Of a stretch of 64,000 bases of DNA, positions 57,089 to 64,000 are shown in pieces (the stretch's first letter is position 1; the number at the start of each line of letters is the position of its first letter). The stretch spans positions 967,501 to 1,031,500 of the forward strand of contig NZ_CP136594.1 in NCBI RefSeq assembly GCF_032852305.1, read 5' to 3'. This DNA comes from Parasphingorhabdus sp. SCSIO 66989 (GTDB taxonomy: Bacteria > Pseudomonadota > Alphaproteobacteria > Sphingomonadales > Sphingomonadaceae). The translations under genes and the position numbers were made by a program. The notes beneath the pieces were generated by a model. That model saw only the letters and a list, made by a program, of their open reading frames with translations, ran no database searches and had not been told where the DNA came from.

Positions 57089-59857
57089 TTGGCGGATGAT
57101 CTAACAGTTTCATGGTCTGATGCCATTGCCCGCGCTGAAGCGCATGCACCGTTTTTACGACGGATGATGGAGATGCGCCCCGATCTGGTCAGCGATATTC
57201 GCGCCGGGAAACTGGATGCTGCGATGCAACGCGCCTTGGCACTTCAGCCATCCACCATAGACGAAGCGGGCATGGCAAATCTGGTTATCGCGCGGCAATT
57301 GCGGCTGGCGCGCGGTGATATGATGCTGGCTCTTGCTTTAGGTGATCTGGCGGGGGCGCTGTCATTTCAACAGGTGGCTCGGGCGCTCTCCGATTTTGCC
57401 GATGTCTGCCTGCAATCCGCGCTGGAGAGCATTTTTGCCCGTCGATATGACTGTGCGCCAACGGGATTTGCAGTGATCGCGCTGGGTAAGCTTGGTGGGC
57501 ATGAGCTCAACTATTCGAGCGATATTGATCCGATCTTCCTGTTTGACCCGGAAACCATGCCATCGCGGCGCAAGGAGACACCGCATGATGCAGCGCAGCG
57601 TGTCGGGCGCGAGCTGATCGCACTGCTCTCGGAGCGGGACGGCGATGGCCATGTCTTTCGTGTTGATATGCGCTTGCGACCGGAATCAGAAGTCAGCCCG
57701 ATGGTGCTGCCGATCCGCAGCGCCATCAGCCATTATGAATCGCGGGCGCTGACTTGGGAGCGCGCGGCGTTCATTCGCTCGCGTCAGGCGGCAGGGTGTG
57801 AAACGCTGGGCCAGTATTTTCTGCAAGAGATACAGCCCTTTGTCTGGCGGCGCAGTCTCGACTTTGGCACCATTGATGCGATTGGCGAGCTGACCCGGCG
57901 CATCCGCGCGCATCACAAGGGTGAGCAACTGCCAGCGCCCGGCTTTAACCTGAAAACCGGGCGCGGCGGTATCAGAGAGATTGAGTTTTTCGCGCAATCG
58001 CAGCAGCTTGTCCACGGCGGGCGTAACCCTGAACTGCGCTCGGGCAATACGCTCGAAGCATTGGCCGCATTAGCGACAGAGCAGATCATTGCTGGCGATC
58101 AGGCGGAGGCACTGTCGCAAAGCTATGTGAAGCTACGCACCATCGAGCATCGGCTGCAAATGGTGGAAGACCGGCAAACCCATAGCCTGCCTGAGGATAT
58201 GCCTGCGTTAAACAACGTAGCACAGTTGCACGGTCTGGCTGATAGTGAAGTGCTAATCCAGCAGCTGCGTTCGGTCTGTTCTATGGCCAGTACGCATTAT
58301 GATGATTTGCTGGTGCGACAGGGCGTCGCAACAGGCGCAGACCCGGATGAAGATGAGGGAGTGTCATTGTTTTCCGATGAGGAGCCGGTTCTGATTGCAG
58401 AGTTGAGCGATATGGGGTTCGCCGATCCGAAATCTATTGCCGGGCGTCTTGCCGACTGGCGCTCGGGCAAAGTCAAGGCGCTGCGCACGCCGCAAAGCCG
58501 TGCGGCTTTTGAGAACCAGATCGGTGCGCTTTTTGCCGCGATCCGAGAAGAACAGGGCGATGTGGATGCCATCAATCGGCTTGATTCCATGCTGCAGCAA
58601 TTGCCGAGCGTGTTGGACCTGTTCCACCTGCTGGCTGCACGTCCTGCGCTGATCGGTATATTGGCGCGGCTATTGTGCCATGCGCCTGCGCTTTCCAAGG
58701 CGCTGGCGATGCGCGCCAGCCTGATTGACGGTATTGTCGATGCCAGCATATTTGACCGACAGGATGACTTGGCAGCGATCATTGCCGAGCTTGAGCAGCG
58801 CGATGGTTGCGATGATCTCGGCCTGATGCTCGAACGGGTGGCGACCGATATCGCCGAGCGCCGCTTTGCCATAGGCGTGCAACTGATCGAGGGACGCACC
58901 GATCCGCTGGATGCGGCGCTGGACTATAGCCGCATCGCCGAAGCGACGATTGCGGTGGTGACGGATCGGGTAACGCAGGAGTTTGTGCAACAACATGGCC
59001 AAGTGCCGGGGGGCGAGCTGGTGATATTGGCGATGGGGCGGTTGGGCGGCGAGGCGCTGACCCATGCGTCCGATCTTGATCTCGTCTATCTCTTTACCGG
59101 CGCGCATGATGCACGATCCGATGGTCCCAAACCGCTGAGCGGTACGCAATATTTCAATCGCCTGGCTCAGCGAGTCAGCGCGGGGCTGTCGCTGCCGACG
59201 GCAACCGGGCCGCTTTACGAGGTCGATACCCGCCTGCGGCCATCGGGGATGCAGGGCTTGCTTGCTGCTTCGATGGAGAGTTTTTGGGACTATCAGCGCA
59301 AAAAGGCATGGACCTGGGAGCATATGGCGCTGTGTCGGGCGCGGCCGGTCTATGGCTCACAACAGGCGCGCAATGGCTTGTCACACGGTATCGCTGGTCT
59401 GTTGGGCAGTGGCCGGGTAGCCGAGGCTATCGCTAAGGATGCACTGGCGATGCGTGGCGATATGGCCAAAGCCAAGCCACCCAAAGGACCATGGGATGCC
59501 AAGCTGGCAGGCGGGGCTCTGGTCGATCTCGAATTCTGCATCCACACCCAGCAGCTTATTCATGGCCAGGGCCTGTCGCCGCATCTGGGACAAGCGCTGG
59601 CGATGCTGGTCGATCACAAGCTGCTTTCGCCTGATTTGATCGAAGCACATAATTTTCTCACCCGGCTATTGGTGATGTCGCGGCTGGTGACGCCACAGGA
59701 TAACAGCCCTGCCGAAGCTTCCCGGCCTTTGGTGGCGCAGGCCTGCGGGATGACCCAGTGGGACGAGGTGACCGAACATTATCAGTACTACACGGATATT
59801 GTTCGCGCCGCGCGCATTGCCATATTGGGCGCGATACCCACATTGGACCACGGCTAG
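57089..59857 (+). CDS. glnE: Bifunctional glutamine synthetase adenylyltransferase/deadenylase
   Basis: The TTG at 57089, preceded by AGAGGAA, gives 922 residues. It has two nucleotidyltransferase halves: one with LGKLGGHELNYSSDIDPIFL, RVDMRLRPESEV and the second with LGGEALTHASDLDLVYLF and YEVDTRLRPSGMQG. GlnE adenylylates and deadenylylates glutamine synthetase in response to nitrogen status. It follows ecfG by five bases. Confidence 0.97.
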   Translation: MADDLTVSWSDAIARAEAHAPFLRRMMEMRPDLVSDIRAGKLDAAMQRALALQPSTIDEAGMANLVIARQLRLARGDMMLALALGDLAGALSFQQVARALSDFADVCLQSALESIFARRYDCAPTGFAVIALGKLGGHELNYSSDIDPIFLFDPETMPSRRKETPHDAAQRVGRELIALLSERDGDGHVFRVDMRLRPESEVSPMVLPIRSAISHYESRALTWERAAFIRSRQAAGCETLGQYFLQEIQPFVWRRSLDFGTIDAIGELTRRIRAHHKGEQLPAPGFNLKTGRGGIREIEFFAQSQQLVHGGRNPELRSGNTLEALAALATEQIIAGDQAEALSQSYVKLRTIEHRLQMVEDRQTHSLPEDMPALNNVAQLHGLADSEVLIQQLRSVCSMASTHYDDLLVRQGVATGADPDEDEGVSLFSDEEPVLIAELSDMGFADPKSIAGRLADWRSGKVKALRTPQSRAAFENQIGALFAAIREEQGDVDAINRLDSMLQQLPSVLDLFHLLAARPALIGILARLLCHAPALSKALAMRASLIDGIVDASIFDRQDDLAAIIAELEQRDGCDDLGLMLERVATDIAERRFAIGVQLIEGRTDPLDAALDYSRIAEATIAVVTDRVTQEFVQQHGQVPGGELVILAMGRLGGEALTHASDLDLVYLFTGAHDARSDGPKPLSGTQYFNRLAQRVSAGLSLPTATGPLYEVDTRLRPSGMQGLLAASMESFWDYQRKKAWTWEHMALCRARPVYGSQQARNGLSHGIAGLLGSGRVAEAIAKDALAMRGDMAKAKPPKGPWDAKLAGGALVDLEFCIHTQQLIHGQGLSPHLGQALAMLVDHKLLSPDLIEAHNFLTRLLVMSRLVTPQDNSPAEASRPLVAQACGMTQWDEVTEHYQYYTDIVRAARIAILGAIPTLDHG

Positions 59858-59875
59858 ATTTTGAGGGAGCAGAAT

Positions 59876-60349
59876 ATGAGCGAAGATCAGACAGGACAGG
59901 CCATTCCAGACGTCACCATGGTGCGGCCGGACGGTTCAGAAGTGTCGGCATCGGACTATAAGGGCAAGCCATGGGTGCTGTATTTCTACCCCAAAGACGA
60001 TACCCCGGGCTGCACCAAGGAAGCCTTGCAATTCACCGAGCTCAAGCCTGAATTCGACAAGCTGGGTGTGAGCATTCTCGGCGTGTCCAAAGACCCGCCG
60101 AAAAAGCATACCAAGTTTATCGACAAGCATGATCTTGCCATTGAACTCGCCTCGGATGAGGAAGTGGAAATGGCGGAAGCCATGGGCGTGTGGGTTGAGA
60201 AAAGCATGTATGGCAAGACCTATATGGGTCTTGAGCGTTCGACTTTTCTGATCGATGCCGAGGGCAAGATCGCCAAGGCTTGGCGCAAGGTGAAGGTCAA
60301 GGAGCATGGCGCGGCGGTGCTGGAAGCCGCGCGCGAGTTGGTTGCTTGA
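59876..60349 (+). CDS. bcp: Thiol peroxidase of the Bcp type
   Basis: The ATG at 59876 gives 157 residues. The peroxidatic Cys is in DDTPGCTKEALQF; the resolving Cys usually found five residues later (ACxF) is absent, where ALQF stands. Bcp-type peroxiredoxins reduce hydrogen and organic peroxides. The missing Cys suggests a one-Cys mechanism. A GAGGGAG ribosome site precedes the ATG. Confidence 0.95.
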   Translation: MSEDQTGQAIPDVTMVRPDGSEVSASDYKGKPWVLYFYPKDDTPGCTKEALQFTELKPEFDKLGVSILGVSKDPPKKHTKFIDKHDLAIELASDEEVEMAEAMGVWVEKSMYGKTYMGLERSTFLIDAEGKIAKAWRKVKVKEHGAAVLEAARELVA

Positions 60350-60359
60350 ATGCACTAAG

Positions 60360-60495
60360 CCCCTCCCTTTTAGGGGAGGGGTTGGGGTGGGGGCGTTCAA
60401 CAAGCGCTGCGCAAGTGGATATCCCCCACCCCGCTGCGACTAAACTCGCTGCGCTCATTAAGTCTCGCTGCCCCTCCCCTAAAGGAGGAGGGGCT
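60360..60495. repeat. Family E-like G/C-rich palindromic element
   Basis: Arms CCCCTCCCTTTTAGGGGAGG and CCCCTCCCCTAAAGGAGGAG flank a core with GGGGTTGGGGTGGGGGC and CCCCCACCCCGCTGCG. It resembles the 10609 element and lies between the bcp and DUF455 genes. Confidence 0.8.
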
Positions 60496-60509
60496 TAAAG
60501 GAGCCTGAT

Positions 60510-61304
60510 ATGCAATCCGTAGGTGAAGCCTGTCGCTCGGTTCTGGCTGCTGCAGACCCGCGTGATAAGGTGATGGCAGCGCGTTTTGCGGCGCGCCAAT
60601 GGCGATTGGGTCGGTTGAGCGCTGAATGTTCGGTCGCCATGCCTGATTATCCGGCACGACCAGATCAGCCCGAATTGCTGCCGCCCAATAAAATGCCGAA
60701 ACGCGGTAAGGGCGGATCGGAACGGGGGCGGATCGCGCTGTTGCACGCACTGGCGCATATTGAGTTTTCCGCCATCGACCTCGCCTTCGACCTGATCGGC
60801 CGTTTTGGCGGGCTATTCCCCGAGGAGTTTATCTCCGACTGGATGCGCGTCGGGGCCGATGAGGCGATGCATTTCGCGCTGCTCGACCGGCGGTTGAAAC
60901 AGATGGGCAGCCATTATGGCGCATTGCCCGCGCATGATGGCCTGTGGGAGGCTGCACATGCCACGCGGCATGATGTTCAGGCGCGGCTCGCCGTGGTGCC
61001 GATGGTGCTTGAAGCGCGGGGTCTGGATATCACTCCGGCAACGGTTACTCGATTCGAAAATCAGGGTGATATGGCCTCGGCCAAGATTCTGAATCGCATC
61101 TATCATGATGAAATTCGGCATGTTTGGGCCGGAACGCGCTGGTTTGAATATGGCTGTCAAGCACAGAATCTCGACCCGGCAAAAAGCTGGCAAAATTTGG
61201 TTTCTGTTTACTTTCGTGGTTCGCTGAAACCGCCATTTAACGACTCAGCGCGTGAGTCAGCCGGTTTAACGCGAGAATATTACGCGCCCCTTGCGCAGGA
61301 CTGA
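60510..61304 (+). CDS. DUF455 ferritin-like protein
   Basis: The 264-residue helical protein shows ALLHALAHIEFSAIDLAFDL, WMRVGADEAMHFALLDRRLK and ILNRIYHDEIRHVWAGTRWF, the di-iron Glu and His pattern (ExxH) of the ferritin-like DUF455 group. An AAAGGAGCC ribosome site precedes the ATG. Members may act on RNA or metals, but the function is not settled. Confidence 0.88.
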   Translation: MQSVGEACRSVLAAADPRDKVMAARFAARQWRLGRLSAECSVAMPDYPARPDQPELLPPNKMPKRGKGGSERGRIALLHALAHIEFSAIDLAFDLIGRFGGLFPEEFISDWMRVGADEAMHFALLDRRLKQMGSHYGALPAHDGLWEAAHATRHDVQARLAVVPMVLEARGLDITPATVTRFENQGDMASAKILNRIYHDEIRHVWAGTRWFEYGCQAQNLDPAKSWQNLVSVYFRGSLKPPFNDSARESAGLTREYYAPLAQD

Positions 61305-61434
61305 AATATAATTTTACCTCTACGTCATAGAGATAATGAAAAGCGCACGGATTTAACGCTGCTGTGTTCTGAATCAAAAAGCGGTTCGAGCCACAGTCAG
61401 ATTAAGAGATAAAAATAAACCCTTAAGAGGTCGT

Positions 61435-62139
61435 ATGACAGAATTTTCGCAAGTTACTTTGACCTATATCAAGAAAGCGGTAGTTTCTGCTGCTTCTCTC
61501 ATGATTCTGGTCTCTGCGCCAGCAATGGCAACCGGTCCGGCAGCGCCGACCGACATTGCTGACAAGGTTGCAGAGAAGAACAGCGATGTCACACCGCTCG
61601 GCGCAGCAGACGAAGATTTTCGGGCGCTTTTTGCCAATTGGCAGAAGCGTGATGACCAGAATATGGGTAAAGTCGCCATCCCGTCGCGCCTGCCGGTTGA
61701 TAAATTTCGCCTTACCAGCCGCTATGGCTATCGCGAAGACCCCTTCCGCGGCCGCCGCAAGCGCCATAAAGGCATTGATATGGCAGCGCCGATTGGCACG
61801 CCTATCTATGCCACTGCCGATGGTGTTGTCGGTCGTGCCCAATGGGTAAGCGGCTATGGCAAATATATCGAGATTGAGCATGGCGGCGATATTCAGACCC
61901 GCTATGGCCATATGTCGCGCCTCAATGTCGCTCCTAACCAAAAGGTGAAACGCGGCGATTTGATCGGCTTTATGGGTTCCACAGGTCGCTCGACAGGTAG
62001 CCATTTGCATTATGAAGTGCGGATCAATGGCGAGCCGGTTAACCCGGAACCGTTTCTGCGTTCTTCCACCTATCTGCTGGCGATGCAGGATCGTCTGAAT
62101 CAGGGCCAGGGTGGTCCAGAGGAAAACGAGGCTGAATAA
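61435..62139 (+). CDS. Exported M23-family metallopeptidase
   Basis: The 234-residue protein has a signal (about 1-32) ending PAMA. The LytM domain has RRKRHKGIDMAAPIGTPIYA with the HxxxD pair, HGGDIQTRYGHMSRL, and the GSHLHYEVRING motif with HxH. M23 peptidases cut peptidoglycan cross-links or act as cofactors in cell-wall remodelling. It ends before a strong terminator. Confidence 0.94.
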   Translation: MTEFSQVTLTYIKKAVVSAASLMILVSAPAMATGPAAPTDIADKVAEKNSDVTPLGAADEDFRALFANWQKRDDQNMGKVAIPSRLPVDKFRLTSRYGYREDPFRGRRKRHKGIDMAAPIGTPIYATADGVVGRAQWVSGYGKYIEIEHGGDIQTRYGHMSRLNVAPNQKVKRGDLIGFMGSTGRSTGSHLHYEVRINGEPVNPEPFLRSSTYLLAMQDRLNQGQGGPEENEAE

Positions 62140-62164
62140 GCCGTTACGTGATGCGAACAGAATT

Positions 62165-62188
62165 TAAGGGGGCTTCGGCCCCCTTTTT
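62165..62188 (+). terminator. Rho-independent terminator after the M23 gene
   Basis: GGGGGC-TTCG-GCCCCC forms a stem with a stable TTCG loop and a T-tract, 28 bases after the stop. Confidence 0.93.
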
Positions 62189-62310
62189 CGTGTCTGTACC
62201 CGAGTGAAAGCGCAGAACGGCATTGATTTAATCGTCTGATTAAACAATGATCGCAGTTAGCAAAAAGCACAAGAATCGGCAAAAAGCCGAACGACATATA
62301 GGAGAAGCCT

Positions 62311-63849
62311 ATGCATCCTTCGGTGCACGCCGAAGCGCAGGGGGACAAGCCTGCGCTGATTATGGCGGGGAGCGGTGAGACCGTGACCTATAGCCAGCTT
62401 GATCGCCGTTCCAATCGCGCCGCGCATCTGTTCCGTTCGCGCGGCCTGGAGATTGGCGACACCATTGCCATCTGCATGGAAAACCAGCTGCATTATTTTG
62501 ATATGGTCTGGGGCGCGCAACGGGCGGGGCTGGTTTATGTCGCTATCTCCAATCGCCTGACCGCGCCGGAGATCGCCTATATCCTGAAAGACAGCGGCGC
62601 AAAGCTGCTGGTAACCTCCACCTCCATGGCGCATCTGCTGGACGAGCTGCAGCAACAGGCGCCTGATGTTGAGCAACTTGTCTTCGGCAGGGATGGTGAC
62701 GACGATGCCGATGCGATTTTCCGCACCATGCCCGATACCCCGATTGCCGATGAGCGTGGCGGGGTGGATATGCTCTATTCCTCCGGCACTACGGGCAAGC
62801 CGAAGGGCATCCGCCTGCCGCTGCCCGAAGACCCGGATATCGCCGCGACCAACGCGCTGTTGATGCTGTGTGTCGGCGCTTTTGGGCTTAATGGCGATGC
62901 TGTCTATCTCTCGCCTGCGCCTCTTTATCACGCCGCGCCGTTACGCTGGTGCATGGCGATTCATAAGCTGGGCGGCACGGTGATTGTGATGGAGAAATTC
63001 GACCCGGAACATGCACTGCAACTGATCGAAAAGTACAAGGTCACCGACAGCCAATGGGTGCCGACACATTTTGTCCGCATGCTTAAGCTGCCTGAAGAGG
63101 TGCGCGCCAAATATGATGTGTCGAGCCTGAAATGCGCGGTCCATGCCGCTGCGCCTTGCCCGATCCCGATCAAAGAGGCGATGATCGATTGGTGGGGACC
63201 GGTAATTTACGAATATTATGCCGGCACCGAGGGCAATGGCTTTACCTTCCTGAAAAGCGAAGAGTGGCTCGCGCATAAAGGCTCGGTCGGCAAATCGCTG
63301 CTCGGCACCATCCGCATCTGTGACGAGGAAGGCGATGAAGTGCCAGTCGGCGAGGAAGGCCAGATCTTCTTCGAGGGCGGCGGTGCCTTCACCTATCATA
63401 ATGACCCGGAGAAGACGAAAAGCGCCGCCAACAAGCATGGTTGGACCTCGCTTGGCGATGTCGGCAAGGTTGATGAAGAGGGCTATCTCTACCTCACCGA
63501 CCGCAAGAGCTTTATGATCATTTCCGGCGGGGTGAATATCTATCCGCAAGAGATCGAAAATCTGCTGGTAACGCATGAAAAAGTCGCTGATGCCGCCGTA
63601 ATCGGCGCACCCGACCCGGACTTTGGCGAAAAGGTGGTCGCCGTGGTGCAACCACTCAATCCGGCGCATGCGGGCGAGGCACTGGCCGACGAACTGCACG
63701 CCTTTATGGAGCAGAGCCTGTCGCGGGTGAAAATGCCGAAACAGATCGATTTCCGCGAAGAACTGCCGCGTCATGCCACCGGCAAGCTCTACAAGCGGCT
63801 GTTGCGCGATGAATATTGGGGCAAGTCGGACAGCAAGATCGTCGCATGA
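62311..63849 (+). CDS. Acyl-CoA synthetase (AMP-forming)
   Basis: The 512-residue protein has the AMP-binding motif LYSSGTTGKPKGIRLP, YEYYAGTEGNGFTFL, GWTSLGDVGKVDEEGYLYLT and the C-terminal hinge SFMIISGGVNIYPQEIENL. The catalytic Lys is in RHATGKLYKRLLRDEY. The carboxylic acid substrate is not known; the family covers fatty acids and aryl acids. Its stop overlaps the next start (ATGA). Confidence 0.94.
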   Translation: MHPSVHAEAQGDKPALIMAGSGETVTYSQLDRRSNRAAHLFRSRGLEIGDTIAICMENQLHYFDMVWGAQRAGLVYVAISNRLTAPEIAYILKDSGAKLLVTSTSMAHLLDELQQQAPDVEQLVFGRDGDDDADAIFRTMPDTPIADERGGVDMLYSSGTTGKPKGIRLPLPEDPDIAATNALLMLCVGAFGLNGDAVYLSPAPLYHAAPLRWCMAIHKLGGTVIVMEKFDPEHALQLIEKYKVTDSQWVPTHFVRMLKLPEEVRAKYDVSSLKCAVHAAAPCPIPIKEAMIDWWGPVIYEYYAGTEGNGFTFLKSEEWLAHKGSVGKSLLGTIRICDEEGDEVPVGEEGQIFFEGGGAFTYHNDPEKTKSAANKHGWTSLGDVGKVDEEGYLYLTDRKSFMIISGGVNIYPQEIENLLVTHEKVADAAVIGAPDPDFGEKVVAVVQPLNPAHAGEALADELHAFMEQSLSRVKMPKQIDFREELPRHATGKLYKRLLRDEYWGKSDSKIVA

Positions 63850-64000
63850 GCATGGCAACCGCCCTTGACCTAAATCTCCGCGCCGAGGAGCCGGAGGATC
63901 AGGCGGCGATCCATGATCTCACCAAACGCGCTTTTGCCCCCATGCCCTATGCTGATGGCGATGAGCAGGATCTGGTAGACGCGTTGCGCGCAGCCGGGGC
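63846..64000 (+). CDS. GNAT-family N-acetyltransferase, N-terminal part
   Basis: The frame begins ATG at 63846 inside the synthetase stop and is open to the window end. The visible 51 residues (LNLRAEEPEDQAAIHDLTKR, then AFAPMPYADGDEQDLVDALR) match the start of YhbS-type GNAT proteins. The acetyl-CoA site lies outside. Confidence 0.7.
   Translation, partial: MSMATALDLNLRAEEPEDQAAIHDLTKRAFAPMPYADGDEQDLVDALRAAG

Overview
The window is a chromosomal segment of an alphaproteobacterium, most likely a member of the Sphingomonadales (Sphingopyxis/Sphingorhabdus-like). The inference rests on the alphaproteobacterial general stress response genes (phyR, nepR, a PhyP-like kinase homologue and an EcfG-type sigma factor), the coxBA-ctaB-ctaG-coxC cytochrome oxidase cluster, the rpiB/glyA/nrdR/trmJ and pyrE/pdxJ/acpS/lepB housekeeping sets, and overall protein flavour. 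No rRNA, tRNA, CRISPR array, transposase, phage or plasmid gene was recognised. The content is mainly core chromosome with small accessory insertions.

Layout: 1-3.8 kb carries coaD (partial), an exported cyclophilin, queA and tgt (queuosine tRNA modification) with a lone DUF2282 (bufferin-like) lipoprotein between them. 3.8-6.8 kb is the general stress response locus (phyP-like, nepR, divergent phyR). 7-13.4 kb holds rpsD, chorismate mutase, and trmJ/nrdR separated from glyA/rpiB by about 2 kb of zinc-ribbon and lipoprotein genes plus palindromic repeats. 13.5-24.4 kb has a lone ParA, hydrolases, an ArsC-like reductase, an orphan [2Fe-2S] protein, a class II aldolase, rpsU, an FKBP, an AI-2E-type permease, and lepB-acpS-pdxJ-pyrE. 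24.5-31.2 kb is the aa3-type cytochrome c oxidase operon with assembly factors. 31.2-34.7 kb is a tightly packed thrC/methyltransferase/folB/pteridine reductase-like operon.

34.8-45 kb is a more catabolic and accessory region: fasciclin lipoprotein, 2OG-Fe(II) oxygenase, EVE protein, two SDR/TPP/ALDH enzymes, SMP-30 lactonase, HAD phosphatase, and a membrane-tethered winged-helix regulator facing a serine hydrolase. 45-50.8 kb has a tandem universal stress protein and an operon in which the two 3-oxoacid CoA-transferase subunits are separated by a DUF5076 gene and an exported HAD-like protein. 50.9-56.3 kb is an agmatine-to-putrescine module (aguB, aguA) interleaved with two exported methyltransferase-fold proteins and an FMN glutamate-synthase-like protein. 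56.4-64 kb carries the EcfG-type sigma factor, glnE, a Bcp peroxiredoxin, a DUF455 ferritin-like protein, an M23 peptidase, an acyl-CoA synthetase and the start of a GNAT acetyltransferase.

The most unusual non-coding feature is a rich set of dispersed palindromic elements in gene gaps. At least five families are present, several nested one inside another, and one (37908-38028) can fold into a branched three-way structure. The most interesting protein-level points are the general stress response split over 50 kb, a PhyP-like protein with a degenerate ATP-binding lobe, an orphan lipoprotein form of bufferin, and two methyltransferase-fold proteins with export signals.
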